The notes under the pieces are model-generated. The model worked only from the letters and a program-made list of their open reading frames with translations. It made no database searches and had not been told where the DNA came from. A DNA stretch of 64,000 nt, taken from assembly GCA_045542115.1 (NCBI GenBank), contig JAZQKK010000011.1, positions 1 to 64,000 on the forward strand, in the 5' to 3' direction. This stretch comes from RGIG995 sp045542115. Lineage in GTDB: Bacteria; Bacillota; Clostridia; Oscillospirales; UBA644. Below, in pieces: positions 25,241-33,531 of this stretch (positions within the stretch are counted from its first letter, which is position 1; each line of letters starts with the position of its first letter). Made by a program: the position numbers and the translations under genes.

Positions 25241-26794
25241 ATGAAACTGTTATCTGCCGTTCTTCCCGTGGTTCCCGGCGACCCGGAACAAAACGTAACT
25301 TCGATGATTTCCTTTATCGAAGACCATCCCGCCGACGTTTACCTCTTCCCGGCCCTGGCCGTTACGGGGGTGACCTGCGGAATGAAATTTGCCTACAAAT
25401 CCTTCATCGACGCCACTGACCGGGCCCTGGACCGCCTCTGCGATTACACCGCCGAGCATCCCGTGGTCATCGTCACGTCGGGGGACCAGATTGGGAATTT
25501 TTATCTGAAAGACGGAGAATTGGGGAAAAAACCGGAATTTGAAGCCTTCGGCAAGCGGTTTGTCATCACCGCCAACGGCGACGGCGAGGGGGACGTTTTG
25601 TTGCTTCCCACCGCAATGGCCGGATATCCCTGCCTTTCCGCCGACGTGACCGACCTGTGCCAAAAAATCTCCGCCGCAAAACAGTGCCTTGTGGCCGTGG
25701 CCAACCCCGGCTTCGGCGAAGCAGTCTCCGACGGGGTCTACCAAGGATTCTGCGGCATCTACCAAGGGGGAAAGACCCTGGATTTTGCCCTGCAAAACAA
25801 ACCGTCTCCCATTTCTGCTTTCTATGACGATGAATCCGGCAACGAAGGATGGGAATCCACCCGCCGTCCCCACGCCGACCTCCGCATCCCCTATTACGGC
25901 AAAAACGACCCCACCAAATACCTGGGGGAATTGTTCCAGTTGCAGATTCAGGCCCTGTACACCCGGATTCAATCTTCGGGAATGAAGCATCTTGCCATCA
26001 ACGTGTCCGGGGGATTGGATTCCACGCTGGCCCTGATGGTGGCTTCTGAGGCGATGAAATTGGCGGGGCTTCCCTCGGAAAATATCATCGCAATGACCCT
26101 GCCTTGCTTCGGTACCGGGGAGCGCACCCGCACCAACGCCCACGTTTTGATGGAAGAATTAGGGGTCACCACCTTCGAAATGGACATCAAAGAAGCGGTC
26201 ACGTCCCACTTGAAACTGATTGGCCACGACGGCGTCACCCCCGACGTCACCTACGAAAACGCCCAGGCCCGGGAACGGACCCAGATTCTTTTCGATATGG
26301 CAAACCGGTACAACGCGCTGGCGGTGGGCACCGGGGATTTGTCGGAAATCGCTCTGGGATTCTGCACCTTTGCCGGGGATACTCTGTCCCACTACAACGT
26401 GAACGCATCCATTCCCAAAACCTTGATTAAAGCCTTGGTCCGCCTTCTTGCCAAACGGTACGGCGGTCGCCTGGGCGAGGCTTTGGCCGACGTGGAAGCC
26501 ACGGAAATTTCCCCCGAATTGAAAGCCGGACAGAAGACCGAAGACATTTTGGGGCCCTACCTGCTCCACGATTTTATCATCTATTATTACTCCAAACACC
26601 GTTTGGAACGGCAGGACTTGTACCAGTATCTGATGGCCACCTTCGACGAATACGACGAAGACGAAATCGTCAAGACCCTGGATACCTTCTTCCGCCGATT
26701 CCCCATCGCCCGCTTCAAACGGGCCTCCCTGGGGGAAGGCGCCAACATCATCGGTTTCTCCCTGCCGTATATTCCCACGGACAGCAAATATTGA
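25241..26794 (+). CDS. nadE: NAD+ synthase with degenerate glutaminase-like N-domain
   Basis: Converts nicotinic acid adenine dinucleotide to NAD+. 517 residues versus 630-680 for glutamine-dependent enzymes. The C-terminal synthetase is intact: PP-loop SGGLDSTLALMV (about 256), GTGERTRTNA, GTGDLSEIALGFCTFAGD. The N-terminal 200 residues are nitrilase-like, but the catalytic Glu of FPEL is Ala38 (FPALAVTG), no ICEDLW-type Cys segment is visible, and the domain is about 70 residues short. It may therefore use free ammonia or a separate amidase. Start has AAAGGAG 7 bases upstream; the longer frame from 24920 lies in ispF. Confidence 0.92.
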   Translation: MKLLSAVLPVVPGDPEQNVTSMISFIEDHPADVYLFPALAVTGVTCGMKFAYKSFIDATDRALDRLCDYTAEHPVVIVTSGDQIGNFYLKDGELGKKPEFEAFGKRFVITANGDGEGDVLLLPTAMAGYPCLSADVTDLCQKISAAKQCLVAVANPGFGEAVSDGVYQGFCGIYQGGKTLDFALQNKPSPISAFYDDESGNEGWESTRRPHADLRIPYYGKNDPTKYLGELFQLQIQALYTRIQSSGMKHLAINVSGGLDSTLALMVASEAMKLAGLPSENIIAMTLPCFGTGERTRTNAHVLMEELGVTTFEMDIKEAVTSHLKLIGHDGVTPDVTYENAQARERTQILFDMANRYNALAVGTGDLSEIALGFCTFAGDTLSHYNVNASIPKTLIKALVRLLAKRYGGRLGEALADVEATEISPELKAGQKTEDILGPYLLHDFIIYYYSKHRLERQDLYQYLMATFDEYDEDEIVKTLDTFFRRFPIARFKRASLGEGANIIGFSLPYIPTDSKY

Positions 26795-26802
26795 TAAAAA
26801 GA

Positions 26803-26832
26803 ACCGGCGTGTTTCACACGCCGGTGTTTTTT
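26803..26832. terminator. nadE terminator (bidirectional)
   Basis: A 10-bp stem (ACCGGCGTGT 26803-26812 with ACACGCCGGT 26816-26825) has six T on the plus strand and TTCTTTTTATC on the minus strand. Confidence 0.85.
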
Positions 26833-26860
26833 GTTATACCACATTTTTTGTCTTTGTAAA
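26833..26860 (-). promoter_or_regulatory. Orphan minus-strand promoter facing a terminator
   Basis: On the minus strand TTTACA (26860-26855) and TGTGG-TATAAC (-10 at 26838-26833) form a promoter almost identical to the one at 4694-4722, including the flanking GGGG. Its transcript would run straight into the nadE terminator, giving an RNA of only about 35 bases. Confidence 0.5.
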
Positions 26861-26861
26861 C

Positions 26862-26894
26862 CCCCTCTTTCTTTTTTGCAAAAAGAAAGAGGGG
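26862..26894 (+). repeat. Palindromic repeat copy I
   Basis: A 33-bp near-palindrome (CCCCTCTTTCTTTTTT around GC) of the same family but with a TTGCAA centre and no ACCAAG tail. It ends in GGGGTTTTTC and may act as a terminator. Confidence 0.55.
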
Positions 26895-26959
26895 TTTTTC
26901 TCATATTTCTCTTTTTTCGGCGCAAAATAGAAGAATCAAACGAGAAAGAAGCGATAAAA

Positions 26960-27919
26960 ATGATGGGATTTGTTGTTGGAATCGGCCTTGCGGCGGGGTC
27001 TGCGGTGTTGGGCTGGGCGTATTTGGGGGCGTCCCGGCTGATGATGAAAATCGTATTGGGGCGGGAGAAACCCAAATATATGGAACAGGGGGCGCGGCTT
27101 TTTTCCGGGTCGAATCTCCTTTCCGAGCACGCGGAAGAGATTTCGGTGACTTCCCGGGCCTTGGAAGACACCCCCGGCTTTGAGCAGGTGACGCTCATCG
27201 CCCGGGACGGCGTGCGGCTGATGGGGCATTGGCGCCCCCACCCAAACCCCAAGCGGATAATTTTGGCGATGCACGGCTGGCGGTCGTCCTGGTCCCGGGA
27301 TTTCGGGTTTATTGCGGATTTTTGGTACGGCCGGGGGTGTAGCGTGTTGTTTGCCGAACAACGGGGACAAAACAACAGCGAAGGGGAATATATGGGCTTT
27401 GGGATGCTGGAACGGTACGACTGTGTGGATTGGGCCCGGTGGCTCAATGGGAAGACCGGGGGAAATCTTCCGGTGTATTTATGGGGAATTTCAATGGGGG
27501 CGGCCACGGTATTGATGGCGTCGGGGTTGCGGCTGCCCCAAAGCGTCCGGGGAATTATTGCCGATTGCGGTTTTACGTCCCCCCACGCCATTTGGAAGCA
27601 CGTTACTGAAAAAAATCTCCATCTCCCCTATTTATTACAGGGGGTTTTGGCCGACCGGTGGTGCCGCCGAAACATTCATACGGGGGCAAAAGATTGCTCC
27701 ACCCTTCGGGCGTTACAGAAAAACGCCACGCCGGTACTGTTTATTCACGGGACCGAGGATAAATTCGTTCCCGTCACGATGACTTACGAAAATTATCAGG
27801 CCTGCGCCGCACCCAAACGCTTATTCATCGTCCCCGGAGCGGAGCACGGAATGTGCTACCACGTGGACCGCCCCGGCTACCAAAAGGCCGTCACTGACTT
27901 TTGGAACGAGTTTCGTTGA
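26960..27919 (+). CDS. Membrane-anchored alpha/beta hydrolase
   Basis: 319 residues. An N-terminal hydrophobic anchor (FVVGIGLAAGSAVLGWAYLG) precedes an alpha/beta-hydrolase fold with the HGW oxyanion region (AMHGWRSSW), nucleophile elbow GISMGAA, acid in HGTEDKFVP and catalytic His in PGAEHGMCY. It resembles the YqiA/BaeS-like serine hydrolase group of clostridia; substrate unknown. Start ATG at 26960 or 26963 behind a weak AGAAAG site; upstream frame is repeat sequence. Confidence 0.82.
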   Translation: MMGFVVGIGLAAGSAVLGWAYLGASRLMMKIVLGREKPKYMEQGARLFSGSNLLSEHAEEISVTSRALEDTPGFEQVTLIARDGVRLMGHWRPHPNPKRIILAMHGWRSSWSRDFGFIADFWYGRGCSVLFAEQRGQNNSEGEYMGFGMLERYDCVDWARWLNGKTGGNLPVYLWGISMGAATVLMASGLRLPQSVRGIIADCGFTSPHAIWKHVTEKNLHLPYLLQGVLADRWCRRNIHTGAKDCSTLRALQKNATPVLFIHGTEDKFVPVTMTYENYQACAAPKRLFIVPGAEHGMCYHVDRPGYQKAVTDFWNEFR

Positions 27920-27926
27920 CGGGGGC

Positions 27927-28017
27927 GTTCTTCTTTCTTTTCCCGGGAAAAGAAAGAAGAACCAAGATAGAAAAGCGAAAGCCGGCGGAGATTCTCCGCC
28001 GGGGAAGGTATTTTTTT
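27927..28017 (+). repeat. Palindromic repeat copy J (fullest example)
   Basis: A 36-bp perfect palindrome (27927-27962, centre TTCCCGGGAA), then CAAGATAGAAAAGCGAAAG, then a 9-bp hairpin (CCGGCGGAG 27982-27990 with CTCCGCCGG 27994-28002) and T7 at 28011-28017. It defines the family order: palindrome, ACCAAGAAAGAAAAGCGAAA-like tail, GC-rich hairpin. Confidence 0.8.
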
Positions 28018-28132
28018 CAGTTCTCTGACGGATGCTCTCCGCCGGGGAAGGTATTTTTTTCAGTTCTCTGACGGATGCTCTCCGCCGGGGAAGGTATTTT
28101 TTTCAGTTCTCTGACGGATGCTCTCCGCCGGG
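27993..28132 (+). repeat. 43-bp tandem repeat, three copies plus a part
   Basis: Identical 43-bp units start at 27993, 28036 and 28079 (each begins TCTCCGCCGGGGAAGG, then a T-run, then CAGTTCTCTGACGGATGC), with an 11-base partial at 28122. The unit begins with the 3' arm of the copy J hairpin, so the terminator tail has been amplified. It separates the hydrolase gene from the sugar transporter operon. Confidence 0.95.
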
Positions 28133-28193
28133 AAAACATATTCTGGTTTTCCTTGGGTATACTAACGGCAACAAATTGTAACGGAGGCAGAAA

Positions 28194-29276
28194 ATGAAAC
28201 GGAAAATCGTAGTATTCTTTTTGTGTTTTGGATTGTTTTGCGGCCTTTTGACCGGGTGTGCCGGGCGGAAGACCGCCGCGGACGTACACGTTTTTTATTA
28301 CACGTACAGTGACACCTATATTTCCACCGTCCGGGCGGCGCTGGACAAAGGGTTTCAAGAGGCGGGCATCTCTTATCAGGATTACGATTCCAACAACAGT
28401 CAGACCACCCAGACCGAGCAGGTGCAGACAGCGGTGACGAAGGGGGCGAAACTGTTGCTGGTCAACGTGGTCACCACCGGGTCGGACGACGCGGCCAACG
28501 GCATTGTTTCTCTGGCAAAATCCGCCGGGATTCCCGTGGTCTTCTTCAACCGTGAGGTGTCGGACGCCGTGGTGAACAGTTACGACAAGTGCATTTACGT
28601 GGGGACCAACGCCACCGAGGCCGGGAAATTGCAGGGGGATATGATTGGCGACTTTTTGACCAAGAATTACAACGCCACGGACCTGAACAAAGACGGAAAA
28701 ATTTCTTACGTGATGTTTATGGGGGAAAAGGGGAACCGGGAAGCCGTTTACCGCACCCAATATTCCGTGGAAAACGCCAATGCAAAACTGACGGCGGCGG
28801 GGTTGTCCGAATTGGTCTTTTACGATAGTGCCAACAAAGACAAATACCTTCTGGACAAAGATGGAAAATGGTCTGCTCAGGCGGCCAACGAATATATGAC
28901 CACCGCGCTGACCACCTACAACGCCGCCAATAAAAATATGATAGAATTGGTCATCTGCAACAACGACAATATGGCGGAAGGCGCCATCACCGCCCTGCAA
29001 TCCGCCGGGTTTAATACGGGGGCGGAAGGGGCTGTGACCATTCCTGTGTTCGGGGTGGACGCCATTGACGCGGCCAAGTCCTTGATTCGGGCGGGAAAAA
29101 TGACCGGCACGGTCACCCAAGACGGTGCGATGATGGCAAAATGCCTGCAAACGGCGACGCAAAACGCCCTGGAAGGGAAATCCCTGTTGGAAAATATGGG
29201 GGATTACGCCGTAGACGAAACGGTGGCAAAGGTGCGGATTCCCTACGGGGTCTATACGGGAGCAGACAATGGCTGA
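28194..29276 (+). CDS. mglB: Galactose/glucose-type periplasmic-binding lipoprotein
   Basis: Captures a hexose for the ABC importer encoded next. 360 residues. Lipobox GLLTGC is preceded by a hydrophobic segment. The type I binding-protein fold (VFFNREVSD, VICNNDNMAEGA, VTIPVFGVDA) and an EF-hand-like calcium loop DLNKDGKISYV are hallmarks of the galactose/glucose-binding protein MglB. Sugar specificity is inferred from family. It overlaps mglA by 8 bp. The ribosome binding site GGAGG is 7 bases upstream. Confidence 0.9.
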   Translation: MKRKIVVFFLCFGLFCGLLTGCAGRKTAADVHVFYYTYSDTYISTVRAALDKGFQEAGISYQDYDSNNSQTTQTEQVQTAVTKGAKLLLVNVVTTGSDDAANGIVSLAKSAGIPVVFFNREVSDAVVNSYDKCIYVGTNATEAGKLQGDMIGDFLTKNYNATDLNKDGKISYVMFMGEKGNREAVYRTQYSVENANAKLTAAGLSELVFYDSANKDKYLLDKDGKWSAQAANEYMTTALTTYNAANKNMIELVICNNDNMAEGAITALQSAGFNTGAEGAVTIPVFGVDAIDAAKSLIRAGKMTGTVTQDGAMMAKCLQTATQNALEGKSLLENMGDYAVDETVAKVRIPYGVYTGADNG

Positions 29277-30759
29277 GCCGTTGCTGTCGATGACCGACAT
29301 CTGCAAGACCTTTCCGGGGGTCAAAGCCCTGGACCGGGCCCATCTGACGGTGGAAGCCGGGTCGGTTCACGCCCTGATGGGGGAAAACGGCGCCGGGAAA
29401 TCCACGCTGATGAAATGTCTGTTCGGCATCTACGCCAAAGATTCCGGGGAGATTCGACTCAACGGCCGCCGGGTGGAATTTAAAAATTCCAAGGACGCCC
29501 TGGAACAAGGGGTGGCGATGGTCCATCAGGAATTGAATCAGGCGATGAAGCGCACCGTGGCGGACAATCTGTGGCTGGGGCGGTATCCCGGGAAATTCGG
29601 CATCGTTCACCGGGGGAAAATGATTCGGGATACCAAAGAATTATTCCACAGACTGCATCTGGATTTGGACCCGGATGCGGTGATGGAAGACCTGTCGGTC
29701 TCCCGGCGGCAGATGGTGGAGATTGCCAAAGCCGTCAGTTACGGGGCGAAGGTCATCGTTTTTGACGAGCCTACCTCGTCTTTGACCGAGACCGAAGCGG
29801 AGCAACTGTTCTCCATCATCGAATCTCTGAAACAACAGGGGTGCGGAATTATTTATATTTCCCATAAAATGGAAGAAATTCTTCGCATCAGCGACCGGGT
29901 GACGATTATGCGGGACGGAAAAACCGTGGCAAGCCACCCGGCCAAGGAACTGACGATGGATAAAATCATCCGATTGATGGTGGGGCGGGAACTGACCCGC
30001 CGCTTCCCGGAAAAAACCAACCGACCGGGGGACGTCATTTTGGAAGTCAAGGGGCTGACGGGGGAATATTCCCGCCTTCGGGACGTGTCGTTCTCCTTGA
30101 AATCCGGGGAAATTTTGGGAATTGCCGGATTGGACGGCTCGGGGCGGACGGAAGTGTTGGAAGCCCTGTTTGGGCTTTCGGCCCGGCGGTCGGGAGAATT
30201 TCTTCTCAAAGGAAGACCCATCGAAAACAAGACCCCCCGGCAGGCCATCTCCAACGGTTTTGTGTTGCTGACCGAAGAACGGCGGGCCACGGGAATTTTC
30301 GCCATTCGGGATATTTTGGAAAACACCGTTATTTCCAATCTTCCTTCTTATCGGCGGTTCGGGGTTCTGAATCAACGGAAAATGCAGGGGGATACCGACA
30401 AAATGATAAAGACCCTGCGGGTCAAGACCCCGTCCCGCTCCACCGCCATCCGCACCCTGTCCGGGGGAAATCAGCAAAAGGTCATCTTCGGACGGTGGCT
30501 TCTCACCGAGCCGGAAATTCTGATGCTGGACGAACCCACCCGGGGCATTGACGTGGGGGCGAAATTCGAAATTTATCAACTCATCGTGGACCTGGCCGCC
30601 AAAGGCCGGTCGGTTCTGGTTGTGTCCGGGGAAATGCCGGAACTGTTGGGCATCTGCGACCGGATTTTGGTGATGTCCGGGGGCCGGGTGGCCGGCGAAG
30701 TAGACGGCAAAACCGCCACCCAAGAAGAAATTATGACCTTAGCGGCCAAGTACGTGTGA
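29269..30759 (+). CDS. mglA: Sugar ABC transporter ATP-binding protein (two cassettes)
   Basis: 496 residues with two fused ATPase domains, as in MglA/RbsA. First cassette: GENGAGKSTLMK, signature LSVSRRQMVEIAKA, Walker B VIVFDEPTSSL. Second cassette: degenerate Walker A GLDGSGRTEVLE, signature LSGGNQQKVIFGRW, LMLDEPTRGIDVGAK. The second site is the usual inactive one of this family. Energises the permease that follows. Confidence 0.94.
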   Translation: MAEPLLSMTDICKTFPGVKALDRAHLTVEAGSVHALMGENGAGKSTLMKCLFGIYAKDSGEIRLNGRRVEFKNSKDALEQGVAMVHQELNQAMKRTVADNLWLGRYPGKFGIVHRGKMIRDTKELFHRLHLDLDPDAVMEDLSVSRRQMVEIAKAVSYGAKVIVFDEPTSSLTETEAEQLFSIIESLKQQGCGIIYISHKMEEILRISDRVTIMRDGKTVASHPAKELTMDKIIRLMVGRELTRRFPEKTNRPGDVILEVKGLTGEYSRLRDVSFSLKSGEILGIAGLDGSGRTEVLEALFGLSARRSGEFLLKGRPIENKTPRQAISNGFVLLTEERRATGIFAIRDILENTVISNLPSYRRFGVLNQRKMQGDTDKMIKTLRVKTPSRSTAIRTLSGGNQQKVIFGRWLLTEPEILMLDEPTRGIDVGAKFEIYQLIVDLAAKGRSVLVVSGEMPELLGICDRILVMSGGRVAGEVDGKTATQEEIMTLAAKYV

Positions 30760-30825
30760 CAAATCCGGCGATTGCCGATATCATCCCGTCTCCCATTCCA
30801 TCAATCTTATGAAACAGGTGAAAAT

Positions 30826-31887
30826 ATGAAACGTATCAAGCAATCCCTGGGAAATTGGCAGGGGCTTTCCAAGGAAGACCGGCGGCAGAGGGGAAAAGAA
30901 CTTCTGATAGACAATTCCCTGTATCTGTTTTTAATCGGGGCGGTCATCGCCATCGTCATTTACGACCCCCGGTTTTTGTCCGTGCCGTCTTTGGTCAATA
31001 TTTTATCCCTTTCCGCGGCAAATCTTCCCATTGCATTGGGGATTGCCGGGTGCATTATTCTCACGGGCACCGACCTGTCCGCCGGCCGGGTGGTGGGCCT
31101 TGTGGCCTGTGTTTCCGCGTCCCTTTTGCAGATGACGGGATATCCAAACAAGATGTTCCCCGGCCTTCCCACCCTGCCTCTGTGGGTAGTTTTGGCCATC
31201 GTGCTGGCCCTGGGGGGCATCGTGGGACTTATCAACGGGTTTTGTGTGGCGAAGTTTAAATTGCACCCCTTCATCGTCACCCTCGCCACCCAACTGATTC
31301 TGTTCGGTACCCTTCTGATGTATCTGATGATTGGCAACAACAACGGCCAATCCCTCTCCGGTCTGGCCAACGAATACACGGAGTTTATCACCGGAAGTTT
31401 CTTAAATATCGGGCAGACCGCCATTCCCAATTACGTCTTCTATTCCCTCGCCATCACCTTGATAATGTGGTTCGTGTGGAATAAGACCACCTTTGGGAAA
31501 AATATGTTCGCCGTTGGCTCAAACCAAGAAGCCGCAAGGGTTTCCGGGGTCAACGTCACCGCCACGATTATCGGCGTGTTCGCCCTGGCGGGGGTCTTGT
31601 ACGGCGTTACCGGCTTTATCGAGGCCGCCCGCATCGGGTCAAACAGTGCCGCCACCGGGCTGAATTACGAGTTGGACGCCATCGCCGCCTGCGTCATCGG
31701 GGGCGTTTCCTTCGTGGGGGGCATCGGCAAGATTCGGGGCGTGATTTTAGGGGTGGTGCTGCTGCGCATCATCTTCGTGGGCTTGACCTTTCTGAGCATC
31801 GACGCCAACCTGCAATACGTTATCAAAGGCCTCATCATCCTCATCGCCTGCGCCTTGGATATGCGCAAATATTTAGTCCGGCGATAA
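30826..31887 (+). CDS. mglC: Sugar ABC transporter permease
   Basis: 353 residues, about ten membrane segments, BPD_transp_2 family. Typical motifs are TGTDLSAGRVVGLVAC, GFCVAKFKLHPFIVTLAT, and FAVGSNQEAARVSGVNV. Completes the mglBAC-type operon; no dedicated regulator is adjacent. Start at 30826 is preferred over an upstream ATG at 30772 because of the typical short N-terminus and AGGTG site. Confidence 0.92.
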   Translation: MKRIKQSLGNWQGLSKEDRRQRGKELLIDNSLYLFLIGAVIAIVIYDPRFLSVPSLVNILSLSAANLPIALGIAGCIILTGTDLSAGRVVGLVACVSASLLQMTGYPNKMFPGLPTLPLWVVLAIVLALGGIVGLINGFCVAKFKLHPFIVTLATQLILFGTLLMYLMIGNNNGQSLSGLANEYTEFITGSFLNIGQTAIPNYVFYSLAITLIMWFVWNKTTFGKNMFAVGSNQEAARVSGVNVTATIIGVFALAGVLYGVTGFIEAARIGSNSAATGLNYELDAIAACVIGGVSFVGGIGKIRGVILGVVLLRIIFVGLTFLSIDANLQYVIKGLIILIACALDMRKYLVRR

Positions 31888-31894
31888 AAACCAA

Positions 31895-31926
31895 CCCCGG
31901 CGGAAAACCTTCCGCCGGGGATTAAT
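31895..31926. terminator. Convergent-gene hairpin terminator
   Basis: An 11-bp stem (CCCCGGCGGAA 31895-31905 with TTCCGCCGGGG 31910-31920) lies between the convergent mglC and surface-protein genes. The T-tract is weak on the plus strand. Confidence 0.7.
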
Positions 31927-31935
31927 TTTATGGGA

Positions 31936-33372
31936 TTATTTTTTAAACAACATCAATAATTTTTTTAGTAAAGAGAGAAGTTGCTGACGGAACACAAAGA
32001 TGGCCGCGGCACCGCCCCCCACTCCCACGGTAGAGCCGGTGGCAATGGCTACCACAGCCCCGGTGGAGAGTTTTTCTTTCGGTTCGGCAGGCGTTTGAGT
32101 AGATGCGCTTGCCTTGTTTGAATCTACCGAAGTCATTCCGGTAGAAATCTCGTCCGAATCGGGTTGCGAGGAAACGTCGCTGCCCACGTCGGAAACTTCT
32201 TCCGTCACAGCGTCGGTGGAAACGTCGGTCACGTCCGAAATCGAATCGGTGAAGATATCCGAGGTCGTATCCGGCGTTTTTGTGGAAGTAGAACTTCCGG
32301 TATTACTGATTTTATCCGAGGTCGTGTTGGTGGAAGGCTTTGCGGAAGACGTCCCCGTGGGCTTCGCCGAAGTGGTTCCATTATTGAAAGACGGCTTATC
32401 GGTAGTGGTGTTCGTATTAGTGGTTGCGGACGAGCCTTGATTGGAAGAAGAACTGACCGGATTATTCTTGTAGGTTGCTTCTACCGTCACGTTGGATGCG
32501 GGCATCGTAAAGGTGGTGGATTCCGCATTTTTGTTGGCCACCGACAGGGTCGTAGACCAGCCGTTGAAGGTTTTTCCGCTCACCGCATTTGCTTTAATGG
32601 TCACCACATCTCCGGCTTTTGCCGTAGTCGCCGCCTTGCCGTTCACCGTGGCAGTACCGTTTTTAACGGTGATGTTGTAACTTTTTGCGACAAGGGGGCC
32701 GTAGGTTTTTTCATTGGAACAAATCTCGTCCACCATATTACGATATTCATCTTCCGTGCAGACTACACCGTTTAATTTAAAAACTATATTATCAGCCAAT
32801 TGGAACGGCGACGCGTCTGAAAGACCAAAAACTTCAATTTTATAATACTTCCCCACTTCAAATGTTTCACTTGTAATTTCACCAAACTCCACGCCGTCCG
32901 TAGATTCATACCAACAAAAGTGTGCTTCCGGCCAATAACTACCGGTTTCAACCAGACTGTCACCTCGTTCAATTTTTGCCCCGACTTCAGGAATATAGAC
33001 AAAATTCAACTCACTGACATACATCCCTAGGTACAATTCTCCCCGAATTTCTGCTGCCGGCATAACAAAAGTTACGCCGTCTTCCATATAGGTTATGTCA
33101 ATGTCTGAAAGATATTGTCCATCCCATTGCATTATATTCCACCAACCGTTTATATAATACCCCTCTGGTGGTGCTCCGGTAAGAATTACCGTCTCCCCGG
33201 GAGTCGCCTCGGTGACGGGTTGCCCGTTTACCGTCGCAACGGCATACTTAACGTCAATTTTGTATTTCGTCGCGGCCTTGCTGGGGAGATTTCCCATCAC
33301 AAACAGAGACACCGCGAAGCAAACCGCCAGAAGGGCGGGAAGGATGCGTTGTAACAAAGCTTTTCCACTCAT
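31936..33372 (-). CDS. Secreted surface protein with repeat domains and C-terminal anchor
   Basis: 478 residues. Signal peptide (MSGKALLQRILPALLAVC..., cleavage near SKA-AT at about 34). Two copies of a bacterial surface repeat (YKIDVKYAVATVNGQ and YNITVKNGTATVNGK, each ending in a xGWxx strand) flank a region without recognised fold. A long Ser/Thr/Asp linker (about 310-430) leads to a hydrophobic anchor (AVVAIATGSTVGVGGGAAAIFVF) and basic tail. No LPXTG is seen, so it is a membrane-anchored wall-spanning protein. Function unknown. Divergent from an XRE gene that probably controls it. Confidence 0.75.
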   Translation of the reverse strand: MSGKALLQRILPALLAVCFAVSLFVMGNLPSKAATKYKIDVKYAVATVNGQPVTEATPGETVILTGAPPEGYYINGWWNIMQWDGQYLSDIDITYMEDGVTFVMPAAEIRGELYLGMYVSELNFVYIPEVGAKIERGDSLVETGSYWPEAHFCWYESTDGVEFGEITSETFEVGKYYKIEVFGLSDASPFQLADNIVFKLNGVVCTEDEYRNMVDEICSNEKTYGPLVAKSYNITVKNGTATVNGKAATTAKAGDVVTIKANAVSGKTFNGWSTTLSVANKNAESTTFTMPASNVTVEATYKNNPVSSSSNQGSSATTNTNTTTDKPSFNNGTTSAKPTGTSSAKPSTNTTSDKISNTGSSTSTKTPDTTSDIFTDSISDVTDVSTDAVTEEVSDVGSDVSSQPDSDEISTGMTSVDSNKASASTQTPAEPKEKLSTGAVVAIATGSTVGVGGGAAAIFVFRQQLLSLLKKLLMLFKK

Positions 33373-33422
33373 TTTTCATTTCCTCCAAATCAGTTTTCAC
33401 AAAAATTGTGGTTTTCTTTTAC

Positions 33423-33451
33423 ATTATAACATCATAGTTTTAATTTGTCAA
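33423..33451 (-). promoter_or_regulatory. Promoter of the surface-protein gene
   Basis: On the minus strand TTGACA (33451-33446), 17-bp spacer, TATAAT (33428-33423). One arm of the inverted repeat at 33430-33469 lies inside the spacer. Confidence 0.75.
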
Positions 33452-33469
33452 GTATTTAATACTATGATG
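33430..33469. promoter_or_regulatory. Putative XRE operator
   Basis: A 9-bp inverted repeat (CATCATAGT 33430-33438 and ACTATGATG 33461-33469) with a nested AGTAT-tta-ATACT dyad (33451-33463) sits between the divergent surface gene and XRE gene, overlapping the surface-gene promoter. A bound regulator would block it. Confidence 0.6.
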
Positions 33470-33531
33470 GGTTATAATTTTTTTATTTTTTGTTATAATG
33501 GTATCAATGAAAGAAATTGCGGGGTGTCATT

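Noticed and set aside
4570..28017. Palindromic repeats as insertion-sequence ends
   Set aside because: No transposase frame lies between any pair of copies and no target duplications were seen.
27993..28132. CRISPR array
   Set aside because: The 43-bp units are contiguous and contain no unique spacers.
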